Shown here piece by piece: positions 12,801-18,705 of a DNA stretch of 64,000 bases. Every line of letters starts with the position of its first letter. Position 1 is the first letter of the stretch. The notes beneath the pieces are model-generated. The model was not told the origin of the DNA, ran no database searches, and worked only from the letters and a program-made list of their open reading frames with translations. Location of the stretch: the NCBI RefSeq assembly GCF_003937945.1, contig NZ_RSEC01000060.1, positions 682,001 through 746,000 of the forward strand, in the 5' to 3' direction. The translations under genes and the position numbers were made by a program. The stretch is from Amycolatopsis eburnea (GTDB lineage: Bacteria > Actinomycetota > Actinomycetes > Mycobacteriales > Pseudonocardiaceae).

Positions 12801-15800
12801 CGGTTCGTCGAGCAGCCGGACCGCGCCGCTCTCCCAGTCCACGTGGGACGACGGCGTTTCCGCGTGCAGCGTCCGCGGCATCAGCCCGTGCCGCAGCGCC
12901 TGCACGGTCTTGATCACCCCGGCGACGCCGGCGGCGGCCTGGCAGTGGCCGATGTTGGACTTGAGCGAGCCGAGCCACAGCGGCTCCTCGCGGTCCTGGC
13001 CGTAGGTGGCCAGCAGCGCCTGCGCCTCGATCGGATCGCCCAGCGTGGTGCCGGTGCCGTGCGCCTCCACCAGGTCGATGTCCGAAGTGGACAGACCGGC
13101 GTCGGCCAGGGCCGCGCGGATCACGCGCTGCTGCGCCGGTCCGCTGGGCGCGCTGAGCCCGTTCGACGCGCCGTCCTGGTTCAGCGCGCTGCCGCGCAGC
13201 ACGGCGAGCACCGGGTGCCCGAGGCGCCGTGCGTCGGACAGCCGCTCGACGAGCACGACGCCCGCGCCCTCGGCCATGCCCATGCCGTCGGCGCCGGCGC
13301 CGAACGCCTTGCAGCGCCCGTCCGCGGCCAGGCCGCGCTGGCGGCTGAACGCGGTCAGCGGCGCCGGCGTCACCATCACCGCGACGCCGCCCGCCAGCGC
13401 CAGCGAGCACTCGCCGCGGCGCAGGGCCTGCGCGGCCAGGTGCAGTGTCACCAGCGACGACGCGCAGGCCGCGTCGACGGTGAGCGCGGGACCTTCCAGG
13501 CCGAGGGTGTAGGCGACCCGGCCGGACAGCACGCTCGACACGCTGCCGGTGAGCAGGTGCCCTTCGAGGCCGTCCGGGATGTCGCGCATCCGGGCGTGGT
13601 AGTCCTGGTAGTTGGCGCCGACGAACACCCCCGCGGGCTCGCCGCGCAGGGTGGCCGGGTCGATCCCGGCGTGCTCGATCGCCTCCCACGAGATCTCCAG
13701 CAGCAGCCGCTGCTGCGGGTCCATGGCCAGCGCCTCGCGCGGCGAGATGCCGAAGAAGCCAGCGTCGAAATCGGCCACGTCGTGCAGGAAGCCGCCGTGG
13801 CGGACGGTCGAGGTGCCCTGCTCGTCGGCGTCGCCGCCGAACAGCTTCGCCAGATCCCAGCCGCGGTCGGTCGGGAACCCGGAGATGACGTCGCGGCCTT
13901 CGGCGACGAGGGTCCAGAGGTCGTCGGCGGACTTGACGCCGCCCGGGTAGCGGCAGCCCATGCCGATGATCGCGATCGGTTCATCGGCGGTCGCGATCCG
14001 GTTCACCGCAACGGTTTCCGTGCGGGTGCCGAGCACGGCGTCCCGCAGGTGCGCGGCGAGCCGCACCGGCGTCGGGTGGTCGAAGACGAGGGTCGCGGGC
14101 AGCCGCAGGCCGGTCGCGGCGGCGATCCGGTTGCGGACGTCCAGCGCGGTCAGCGAGTCGAAGCCGAGGTCGGTGAACGGCCGGTCCGGCTCGACGGCGG
14201 CACCGTTCGCGTGCCCGAGCACCGCGGCGGCCTGGGCGCGGACCAGCTCGAGGAGCAGCCGGTCGGCTTCGTCGCCGGACAACCCGGCGAGCTGCCCGGC
14301 CAGTGCCGGTGCTTCCGCGGTGGGCGCCTTCGCGGTTTCCTTGAGCCGCTTGACCTGCGGCAGGTCGTCGAACAGCGGCCGGGCGCGGCCGGCGGTGAAC
14401 ACCGGCAGGAACCGGGCCCAGTCGACGTCGGCGAGCACCGCGAAGGTCTCGTCGTGGCCGAGGGTTTCGTGCAGGGCCGCGATCGCGGTGGCCGGGTCCA
14501 TCAGCGGCAGCCCGCGCCGGGCGAGCTGCCCGGTGTCGACGCCTTCGGACATCCCGCCCTGGCCCTCGATCTCGGTCGGCGCCCAGACGCCCCAGGCGAT
14601 CGACGTCGCGGTCGCGCCCCGGGCCCGGCGCCGCTCGGCGAGCGTGTCGAGGAAGTTGTTGGCCGCCGAGTAGCCGGCGTGGTCGCCGCTGCCCCAGACG
14701 CCGGCGATCGAGGAGAACAGGACGAACGCGTCGAGGTCGTCGCCGAGCAGCTCGTCCAGGTGCCGCGCGCCCGCCACCTTGGCCCGGACGACCTCGGCGA
14801 ACCCGGGCAGGGTCGTTTCGGTCACCGGCAGGAGCTCGACCGTGCCCGCGGCGTGGAACACCGAGCGGACCGGTTCGCCGAGGTCCGCCAGCAGGGCGGC
14901 GAGGGCGTCGCGGTCGGCGACGTCGCAGCGGGCGAGCGTGACGCGGGTGCCGAGGGCTTCCAGCTCGGCGGCGAGTTCGGTGGCACCCGGCGCGTCCGGC
15001 CCACGGCGGCCGGTCAGCACCAGGTGCGACGCGCCTTCGCTCGCGAGCCAGCGGGCGACGTGCGTGCCGAGCGCCCCGGTGCCGCCGGTGACCAGGATCG
15101 TGCCTTCGGGCCGCCACCGCGCCGGCCGGGCCTGCTCGCCCTTGCCCCCGGGGTGCAGCCGCCGGACCCGGACACCGCCGGGCCGCACGGCCAGCTGGTC
15201 TTCGTCGCCGCGGGCGGCCAGGATCCGGCCCAGCTGGTCGAGTTCGGCGGTGGTGGGTGCCGCGGTGAGGTCGACGAGGCCGCCCCAGCGGTCGGCGTGC
15301 TCCAGCGCGAGGACGCGCCCGAGGCCCCAGAGCAGCGACTGCTCGAGGCCGGGCAGCTCGTCGGCGGGTCCGGTGCGGACCGCGCCGCGGGTCAGCACCC
15401 ACAGCGGCGCGCCGATCCCGGCGTCGCCGAGTGCCTGGGCCAGGACGAGCGTCAGGATCAGCCCGGCCGGGCTCTCGGGGAACTCCGGGTGCGGCCGTTC
15501 GTCGGCGGCCAGCAGCGAGACGACGCCGTCGAACGGCCCGGTGAGGCGCCCGGCCAGCGCGGCCCGGTCGGTGTCCGTGAGCACGAGGGTCTCGACGTCG
15601 GCGGTGCGGGCGAGCGTGTCGACGACGTCCTGACCGGAGCCGTCCTCGCCGCGCACGACCAGCCAGCGGCCGGACGGCTTCGCGAGGGGCAGGTCGGCGG
15701 GCTTCCAGGTGATGCCGTACCGCCAGGAGTCCACAGTGGACTCCATGGTCCGGCGCCGCCGCCAGTCCGCCAGTGCCGGGAGGACTTCGCCGAGCGGGGT

Positions 15801-18644
15801 GTCGACGGAGACGCCGAGGGTGCCCGCGAGGTCGGCCGGGTCGGCGCGGTCGACGACGTCCCAGAACCGCGCGTCGGCGGGCGCGACCCCGCCGCCGTGT
15901 CCGTCTTCGGTGTGCAGCCAGAAGCTTTCCCGCTGGAAGGCGTAGGTCGGCAGGGCGACGCGGCCCGCGCCGGGGAACGCCGGGGTCCAGTCGACGTCGA
16001 CGCCGGCGCAGTGCGCTTCGCCCAGCGCCAGCTGGAACCGGGCGAGCCCGCCGTCGCCGCGGCGCAGCGTGCCCAGCGCGGTCGCGGTCTCGCCGATCGC
16101 CATGGTCAGCACCGGGTGCGGCGACGCCTCGATGAACGTCCCGAAGCCGCGTTCGGTGAGCGCGCGGACGGCGTCGTCGAGCAGCACGGTGCCGCGGAGG
16201 TTGGTGTACCAGTACGTCGCGTCCAGCTCGGCGCCGTCGGCCCAGTCGCCGGTCACGGTGGAGAAGAAGCCCGTCCCGGCGGTCCGCGGGGTGATCGGGG
16301 CGAGCACGCCGAGGAGCTCGTCGCGGATCTCCTCGACCTGCGCGGAGTGCGACGCGTAGTCCACCGGGATCCGCTTGGCGCGGACGCCGTCGGTCTCGCA
16401 GGCGGCGATCAGCGCGTCCAGGGCCCGGGGTTCGCCCGAGACGACCACCGCGGCCGGGCCGTTCACCGCCGCGACCGAGAGCCCGTCGGTCAGCAGTGCC
16501 TCGACGGTCTCCCGCGAGGCAGCCACCGACACCATGCCGCCGCGTCCGGCCAGCGCCAGGATCGCCTTGCTGCGCAACGCGACCACCCGTGCACCGTCCT
16601 CAAGGGACAGCGCACCGGACACCACGGCGGCGGCGATCTCACCCTGCGAGTGGCCCACGACCGCGTCCGGCACGACGCCGTAGGAGCGCCACAGCTCGGC
16701 CAGCGAAACCATGACCGCCCACAACGCGGGCTGCACCACATCGACCCGGGTCAGCGCGTCCGCGTCGGCGAGGACGTCCCGCAACGGCCAGTCCACAAAG
16801 GACGACAAGGCAACCGAACACTCGTCCAGCCGGGCCGCGAACACCGGCGACGAAGAAGCCAGCTCCAGTGCCATCCCGGCCCACTGCGAGCCCTGACCGG
16901 GGAACACCAGCGCGACCTTGCCGGGCTTCCCGGCCACCCCGGTGACCACGGCGTCGTCCGGCGCACCGGACGCGACCGCGGCAATCCCGCGGAGCAGTTC
17001 ATCCCGGTCGTGCCCGACCACGACGGCCCGGTGCTCGAACCGCGCCCGCTCGACCGCCAGGGAGCGCCCCACCTCGGGCAGCGGCAGGCCATCCACACCG
17101 GACACCAGCGTCGCGGCCTGCGCCCGCAGCGCGTCCGCCGTGCGCCCGGAGACCACCCACGGCACCGGCCCCGAGCGCCCCAATGTGGCCTTCGGTGCGT
17201 CAGACGCACCCAAGGCGGCCTTCGGTGCGTCTGACGCAACCAAGGCCACATTGGGGCGCTCCGGCGCGGCTTCGAGGATCGCGTGCGCGTTCGTGCCGCT
17301 GATGCCGAAGGACGACACCGCCGCCCGGCGCGGGTGGTCGCGCTCGGGCCACTCGACGTCCTCGGCCAGCAGCCGCAGGGTGCCGTCCGACCAGTCCACT
17401 TCGGACGTCGGGCGCTCGGCGTGCCGCGACTTCGGCAACGTCGAGTGCTGCAGTGCCAGCACGGCCTTCATGACGCCGGCGACGCCCGCCGCGGCCTGCG
17501 TGTGCCCGATGTTCGACTTCACCGAACCCAGCCACAGCGGCTGTTCCGGCGACCGGCCGCGGCCGTAGGTCTCCAGCAGGGCCTGCGCCTCGATCGGGTC
17601 GCCGAGCGGCGTCCCGGTGCCGTGCGCCTCCATCAGGTCGACCTGGCTGGCCGCCACCCGGGCGTTGGCGAGCGCGTCGAGGATGACGCGCTCCTGCGAC
17701 GGCCCGTTCGGGGCGCTCAGCCCGTTCGAAGCGCCGTCGGAGTTGACCGCCGAGCCGCGCACGACCGCGAGCACCGGGTGCCCGTTGCGCTGGGCGTCGG
17801 AAAGCCGTTCCAGCACCAGCATCCCGGCACCCTCGGCGGCGCCGAACCCGTCGGCGTCGGCGGAGAACGGCTTGCACCGGCCGTCCGGGGAAAGCGCTCG
17901 CTGCCGGCTCAGCTCGATCAGGATGCCCGGCGTCGCCATCACGGTCACACCGCCGGCCAGCGCCAGCGAGCACTCGTCGCGGCGCAGCGCCTGCACCGCC
18001 CAGTGCAGGGCGACCAGCGAGGACGAGCACGCGGTGTCGACGGTGACCGCGGGCCCCTCCAGACCGAGGACGTAGGCGATCCGGCCGGAGGCGACGCTGG
18101 TGATCGTGCCGGTGAGCAGGTGCCCCTCGACCGACTCCGGCACCTTGTGCGAGCTGGGCACGTAGTTCTGCTGCATGGCCCCGACGAACACGCCGGTGCG
18201 GCTCGCCTTCAGCGTCCGCGGGTCGATGCCGCCGCGCTCGAGGGCCTCCCACGACGTCTCCAGCAGCAGCCGCTGCTGCGGGTCCATGGCGAGGGCCTCA
18301 CGCGGCGAGATGCCGAAGAAGCCGGCGTCGAACCGGTCGGCGTCGTGCAGGAACGCACCGCCGCGCATGGAGAACGTGCCGGGCCGCGACGGGTCCGGGT
18401 CGTAGAGCGACGCGAGGTCCCAGTCGCGGCCGTCGGGCAGCTCACCGATGACGTCCTCGCCGTCGGTCACCAGCCGCCACAACGCTTCCGGCGTCTCGAT
18501 CCCGCCCGGGAAGCGGCAGCCCATGCCCACGATCGCGATCGGCTCGGTTTCCCGCGCCTCGAAGTCCCGCAACCGCTGCTTGGCCTGGCGCAGGTCCGCG
18601 GTGGCCAGCTTCAGGTAGTCGCGAAGCTTGTCCTCGTTCGACAT
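1..18644 (-). CDS. Modular type I polyketide synthase, four modules visible, 3' end outside window
   Basis: Giant PKS subunit, at least 6214 residues, running off the left edge. The start is the ATG at 18642-18644. The first 34 residues (MSNEDKLRDYLKLATADL...) form a class 1 N-terminal docking helix, and the first KS begins with PIAIVGMGC at residue 35. I checked the frame at AT serines 666, 2161, 3608 and 5559 and at the left edge; all are in one frame. Order seen: KS-AT-KR-ACP, KS-AT-KR-ACP, KS-AT-DH-ER-KR-ACP, KS-AT-KR(cut). Each module is described separately. It follows the AT-DH-ACP protein by 61 bases in the same leftward operon and presumably accepts its acyl chain. The cytosolic protein builds part of the polyketide backbone. 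No stop or thioesterase is visible, so chain release is not by this visible part. Three palindromic repeats lie in frame inside it. Confidence 0.96.
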   Translation of the reverse strand, partial: MSNEDKLRDYLKLATADLRQAKQRLRDFEARETEPIAIVGMGCRFPGGIETPEALWRLVTDGEDVIGELPDGRDWDLASLYDPDPSRPGTFSMRGGAFLHDADRFDAGFFGISPREALAMDPQQRLLLETSWEALERGGIDPRTLKASRTGVFVGAMQQNYVPSSHKVPESVEGHLLTGTITSVASGRIAYVLGLEGPAVTVDTACSSSLVALHWAVQALRRDECSLALAGGVTVMATPGILIELSRQRALSPDGRCKPFSADADGFGAAEGAGMLVLERLSDAQRNGHPVLAVVRGSAVNSDGASNGLSAPNGPSQERVILDALANARVAASQVDLMEAHGTGTPLGDPIEAQALLETYGRGRSPEQPLWLGSVKSNIGHTQAAAGVAGVMKAVLALQHSTLPKSRHAERPTSEVDWSDGTLRLLAEDVEWPERDHPRRAAVSSFGISGTNAHAILEAAPERPNVALVASDAPKAALGASDAPKATLGRSGPVPWVVSGRTADALRAQAATLVSGVDGLPLPEVGRSLAVERARFEHRAVVVGHDRDELLRGIAAVASGAPDDAVVTGVAGKPGKVALVFPGQGSQWAGMALELASSSPVFAARLDECSVALSSFVDWPLRDVLADADALTRVDVVQPALWAVMVSLAELWRSYGVVPDAVVGHSQGEIAAAVVSGALSLEDGARVVALRSKAILALAGRGGMVSVAASRETVEALLTDGLSVAAVNGPAAVVVSGEPRALDALIAACETDGVRAKRIPVDYASHSAQVEEIRDELLGVLAPITPRTAGTGFFSTVTGDWADGAELDATYWYTNLRGTVLLDDAVRALTERGFGTFIEASPHPVLTMAIGETATALGTLRRGDGGLARFQLALGEAHCAGVDVDWTPAFPGAGRVALPTYAFQRESFWLHTEDGHGGGVAPADARFWDVVDRADPADLAGTLGVSVDTPLGEVLPALADWRRRRTMESTVDSWRYGITWKPADLPLAKPSGRWLVVRGEDGSGQDVVDTLARTADVETLVLTDTDRAALAGRLTGPFDGVVSLLAADERPHPEFPESPAGLILTLVLAQALGDAGIGAPLWVLTRGAVRTGPADELPGLEQSLLWGLGRVLALEHADRWGGLVDLTAAPTTAELDQLGRILAARGDEDQLAVRPGGVRVRRLHPGGKGEQARPARWRPEGTILVTGGTGALGTHVARWLASEGASHLVLTGRRGPDAPGATELAAELEALGTRVTLARCDVADRDALAALLADLGEPVRSVFHAAGTVELLPVTETTLPGFAEVVRAKVAGARHLDELLGDDLDAFVLFSSIAGVWGSGDHAGYSAANNFLDTLAERRRARGATATSIAWGVWAPTEIEGQGGMSEGVDTGQLARRGLPLMDPATAIAALHETLGHDETFAVLADVDWARFLPVFTAGRARPLFDDLPQVKRLKETAKAPTAEAPALAGQLAGLSGDEADRLLLELVRAQAAAVLGHANGAAVEPDRPFTDLGFDSLTALDVRNRIAAATGLRLPATLVFDHPTPVRLAAHLRDAVLGTRTETVAVNRIATADEPIAIIGMGCRYPGGVKSADDLWTLVAEGRDVISGFPTDRGWDLAKLFGGDADEQGTSTVRHGGFLHDVADFDAGFFGISPREALAMDPQQRLLLEISWEAIEHAGIDPATLRGEPAGVFVGANYQDYHARMRDIPDGLEGHLLTGSVSSVLSGRVAYTLGLEGPALTVDAACASSLVTLHLAAQALRRGECSLALAGGVAVMVTPAPLTAFSRQRGLAADGRCKAFGAGADGMGMAEGAGVVLVERLSDARRLGHPVLAVLRGSALNQDGASNGLSAPSGPAQQRVIRAALADAGLSTSDIDLVEAHGTGTTLGDPIEAQALLATYGQDREEPLWLGSLKSNIGHCQAAAGVAGVIKTVQALRHGLMPRTLHAETPSSHVDWESGAVRLLDEPRPWERPRPRRAAVSSFGISGTNAHVILEQGDVADVEPTPEPPVVPWVLSAKSPEALQAQALALQGQAEHNVADLAFSLATSRTAFPHRAVVTGDRAALVSGLSALAEGIPAPNVITGTAGTGRTALVFPGQGSQWAGMALELAASSPVFGARLDECAAALSSFVDWTLRDVLADASALARVDVVQPALWAVMVSLAELWRSFGVVPDAVVGHSQGEIAAAVVSGALSLEDGARVVALRSKAILALAGGGGMVSVAAPLEAVEARLTDGLSIAAVNGPAAVVVSGTPGALDALITACEADGVRAKRIPVDYASHSAQVEQLRGELLDVLAPIRPRTGDIAFFSTVTGAWIDGARLDAEYWYTNLRETVRLDVAVATLAAEGFGTFVESSPHPVLTMAIGETDGVEALGSLRRDDGGYERFLRSLGEAHVRGVAVDWTPAFPGAHRVDLPTYAFQRRRYWLDAGVAPESAADPVDAAFWAAVDGLDLDAVAGTLDVAPGSTLAEVLPALTRWRERARAASEVDSWRYRVEWKPVAAPSTPELSGRWLVVVPDGHDDCGVPAALAAHGAEPVVVSEFTDAAGFTGVVSLLALDETPSPEADFLPAGATANLALAQAMAASETPLWLLTRGGLDVRPAQAMTWGLGRVIGLELPAIWGGLLDLPAEPDAATAGLIAAALSGVDEEDQVAVRPSGLLARRLVRAPFTPTAERWKPRGTVLITGGTGALGAHVARRLATDGAEHLVLTSRRGPDAPGAADLEAELSALGTRVTIAACDVADRASLAALLADLGEPVRAVVHAAGLPQATPVLETTAAEFADVIGGKVAGARNLDELLGDDVDAFVLFSSNAGVWGSGGQGAYGAGNAYLDALAEQRRARGAAATSVAWGFWGGGGMAGDVELEDQLRRRGLREMAPEAAVEALCQALDANEVFLAVADVDWARFAPGFTLARRRPLIEDIPEVRALLEAADEPSAERPALARRVAELGEAEARRLLLDLVRGQAASVLGHDSATAVPAGRAFRELGFDSLTAVEVRNRINAATGLTLPATLVFDHPNPAALAEELHRLLLGRTETAVVTAAAATATDEPIAIVAMGCRFPGGVRSPEDLWRLVTDGVDALTAFPADRGWDLTSFGDAEFAEVGGFVTGAADFDAGFFGISPREALAMDPQQRVLLETAWEVFERAGVDPASLRGSATGVFVGASSSGYGSNLEQGPSGSEGYLLTGEAPSVMSGRLSYTFGLEGPAVTVDTACSSALVAMHLASQALRQGECSLALAGGVAIMAKPMAFLEFARQRGLAADGRCKPFADAADGTGWGEGVGLVLLERLSDAERNGHRILAVVRGSAVNQDGASNGLSAPNGPSQQRVIRAALANAGLSTADVDAVEAHGTGTRLGDPIEAQALLATYGQDRDEPLWLGSVKSNLGHTQAAAGMAGVIKTVEALRHGVLPRTLHVDAPSSQVDWTAGSVELLTEQRAWPHHNRPRRAAVSAFGVSGTNVHTILEQAPAAEPQPEPSPTDALLPQVFSAHDAAALETLIDRLPAANPVDLGFSLATTRARLDHRAVRLGDDIITGTADPDALLAVLFTGQGAQRVGMGEQLYSRFPVYAEAFDEILSHFTPDLREAFTTQDLLDRTEFTQPALFALEVALYRLIESFGIRPDFVAGHSIGEISAAHVAGVLSLEDACRLVAARASLMQALPTGGAMVSIAAPESEITLTDGVSIAAVNTPESVVISGDEAAVLAIAAQFPKTKRLTVSHAFHSPLMDPMLDEFRTVAESLEHRTATIPVISNVSGALAEPFTADYWVRHVREAVRFADGITTLQAEGVQTFLELGPDGVLSAMIDGGTVSSALRRDRSEERALLTALSTVHVNGIDVDWTPLFPGGRRIDLPTYPFQRDRYWPRSGAARGDLGAVGMGTLEHPLLGAAVDLAGDEGTVLTGRLSLETHPWLAGHALSGTVLVPGTALLELVVQAADQVGCTVVDELTFAAPLVLPDRGAVTVQVSAGPADTAGRRPIAVHSRTADADWTQHATGSVSTAALSRESAAEWPPAGVEPVDTTGLYERLAAMGFVYGEAFGGLTRVWRDGSEVFAEVSLPEPFDAAGFALHPALLDAALHPLGLGIVTPDDGAARMPFSFTRVAVHATGATALRVRLSPAGENAVALTAWDTTGAPVVTVGSLLLRPVAPAAATVPDTLFEQVWTEVTADPAAAGADLEFTRVTGDDVHETTGRVLEKLQTWLAGNRPGKLVVVTRGAADGDLAAAAVAGLVRSAQSEHPGRFLLADVDDDPRSQDLLSTVDAFGELQLMIREGVATAPRLVRASGMPLTPTTASWRLGTTGGGTTDSLALTETTEAPLETGEVRIEVRAAGLNFRDVLISLGMYPDPDARLGSEAAGVVVEIGAGVEDLAVGDRVFGLVDDAFAPRATADARRLAEIPGGWTFAEAATVPVAFVTAYYGLFDLGGLEAGQSVLVHAAAGGVGMAAVQLARWKGAEVFATASEGKHAVLRELGLDDAHLASSRTLDFREKFAGGVDVVLNSLTGAFTDASLELLKPGGQFVELGKTDVREGDGYHTFDLGDPGAARIAAILADLLAAFGRGELRPLPVRAWDLGRAADAFRFVSQAKHIGKNVLTLPRPEPAGTVLVTGGTGTLGAAVARHLARRPGVERLVLVGRRGIDVPGAAGLVDELTALGVEAVVAAGDVAEPGFVADVLRAIPAGQPLIGVVHAAGVLDDGVLEAQTPARVSAVLRAKVDGAEALDRLTRDHDLAWFVLFSSVAGIVGAAGQSGYAAANSALDALAARRRSRGLPAVSLAWGQWALSSAMTGKLGDRDRGRIERAGIRPLSTEDALAALDAAIGLGRPVAVPMRVDLAALRTAEDLAPLWRGLVRTPVRRSARTAVADDGWAAQLAGLAPEAARGRLLDLVRKHVAAVLGHASPDAVDPAKAFKDSGFDSLTAVELRNRLATATGRTLPATLVFDYPNPDVLAGHLYGELAGAAPAAAPAARPRNRVDDPVAIVAMSCRFPGDVDSADALWQLVAEGRDAIGGFPADRGWPVDELYHPDPAHPGTFYASGGGFLPGAAHFDAAFFGISPREALAMDPQQRLLLEVSWEAFERAGIEPGTLRGSNTGVFVGAAHSGYAAGATAAADGVEGHLMTGNAGSVLSGRVAYHLGLEGSAVTVDTACSSSLVALHLAGQALRQGECDLALAGGVAILGTPDIFVEFSRQRGLSPDGRCKAFSDSADGTGWSEGAGMVVLERLSDARRNGHEVLALLRGSAVNSDGASNGLTAPNGPSQQRVIRAALASAGLSTSDVDAVEAHGTGTTLGDPIEAQAVLATYGQDREEPLWLGSLKSNLGHTQSAAGVAGVIKMVMAMRHGVLPKTLHVDAPSSRVDWESGAVELLTEQRAWPATGRPRRAGISAFGISGTNAHAILELPDEPVPAPVVPPEPPVVAWALSAKGEQALRAQARKLASAVADAPPSAVAGTLLARTRFDDRAVVLGSSRDELLSGLHSLAAGESVPGVVRGTASNGKLAVLFTGQGAQRAGMGRELYDRYPVYAAAFDTICAEFTVPVRDVVFGDAPGLDETGFTQPALFAVEVALYRLFESWGVKPAFVAGHSIGELAAAHVAGVFSLEDACLLVSARAALMQALPKGGAMVSIAAPEAEVLPRLGDRVSIAAINGPASVVVSGDEPEVLALAEEFATQGVRTKRLSVSHAFHSPHLDPMLDEFRAVADKVTYHPAKVPVISNVSGALAEPFTADYWVEHVREAVRFADGVATLEAEGARFFLELGPDGVLSSMARDLVAEDAVVVPSLRRDRPEETAALTALSTLFANGAPADLSAVFGATGRVALPTYAFQHEHYWLEPAAPVPAADTAFWSAVERADVGELAGALAIDETQRESLSALLPALSTWRRQRDEESVVDSWRYRVAWEPARETGAKPRGTWLLAVPAAESALGDRIAAALTANGVAVTRLDDPAEADLAEADAVLSLLALTPGTGTVPAGVAATLALLQSVTDTPVWTVTRGAVTTGPADAAPDAVQAQVWGLGRSAALDRPAGWGGLVDLPADFDVRTAELLVQALADPAEDQVALRDGRLVRRLVPVTGAPAGRPWQPRGTVLVTGGTGALGAHVARWLATAGAEKIVLTSRRGEQAPGAEDLRAELTALGADVTIAACDVADRAALATVLEDIRDDLTAVVHAAGTGGATPLEDADLAPFADILAAKVAGAENLDALLGDTELDAFVLFSSIAGVWGSGGQSAYGAANAHLDALA
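6688..6707. repeat. 20-bp perfect palindrome inside PKS module 3 DH coding sequence
   Basis: GCACTTTCAC followed by its exact reverse complement. The same core (CTTTCACGTGAAAG) occurs twice between genes at 54800-54851. In the PKS frame it adds the residues ALSRES, written with codons (CTT, TCA, CGT, GAA, AGT) unlike the GC-ending codons around it. Confidence 0.9.
7231..7280. repeat. 14-bp inverted repeat with low-GC codons inside PKS module 3 AT
   Basis: GTGAGCAGTGCTCT (7231-7244) and its exact complement (7267-7280) flank 22 bases. In the PKS frame the stretch uses CTA, CGA, CGA, AGA, GCA, ACA and AGT, rare in this gene. It encodes the region between the AT core and the next domain. The related flanking text GCTCAGTGCTGTGAGC at 7221-7236 suggests a composite element. 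Confidence 0.85.
9640..13995 (-). other. PKS module 2: KS-AT(methylmalonyl)-KR-ACP
   Basis: The KS active site reads DAACASS rather than the usual DTACSSS, but keeps the nucleophilic cysteine. AT serine 2161 lies in GHSQGE, followed by YASH, so methylmalonyl-CoA is expected. The KR keeps its NADPH motif GGTGALG and catalytic Tyr/Asn. It has no LDD, has the A-type Trp, and has Gln rather than His three residues before the Tyr, giving an A1-type prediction. The ACP has GFDSL near 9730-9745. The AT DNA is nearly identical to that of module 1 over long stretches, including third codon positions. Boundaries are approximate. Confidence 0.85.
14050..18550 (-). other. PKS module 1: KS-AT(methylmalonyl)-KR-ACP
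   Basis: The KS has DTACSSS with the active cysteine at residue 206, and the usual EAHGTGT and NIGHTQAAAG histidine motifs. The AT (serine 666, GHSQGE) carries YASH, the methylmalonyl-CoA signature. The KR has GGTGALG and catalytic Tyr in GYSAAN. It lacks the LDD motif, but has the Trp eight residues and the His three residues before the Tyr, so it reads as A2-type (L-hydroxyl; alpha-methyl possibly epimerised). The ACP has GFDSL near 14150-14170. There is no DH or ER. A 90-base palindromic element lies in the KS-AT linker. Boundaries are approximate. Confidence 0.85.
17173..17261. repeat. Composite palindromic element in frame in the module 1 KS-AT linker
   Basis: Outer arms of 20 bp (17173-17192 and 17242-17261) are exact complements. 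Between and overlapping them are two tandem 30-bp units (17187-17216, 17217-17246), each with an internal palindrome around GGTGCGTCnGACGCAC. The 30-bp period equals ten codons, so the PKS frame is kept and two near-identical decapeptides (ALVASDAPKA, ALGASDAPKA) are added between the KS and the AT. Confidence 0.9.
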
Positions 18645-18705
18645 GTGCCGTCAACTCCGTGCCTTGTCCGCGCCGCCGGGGTGGCGGCGCCGGCCCGATC
18701 CCGTC

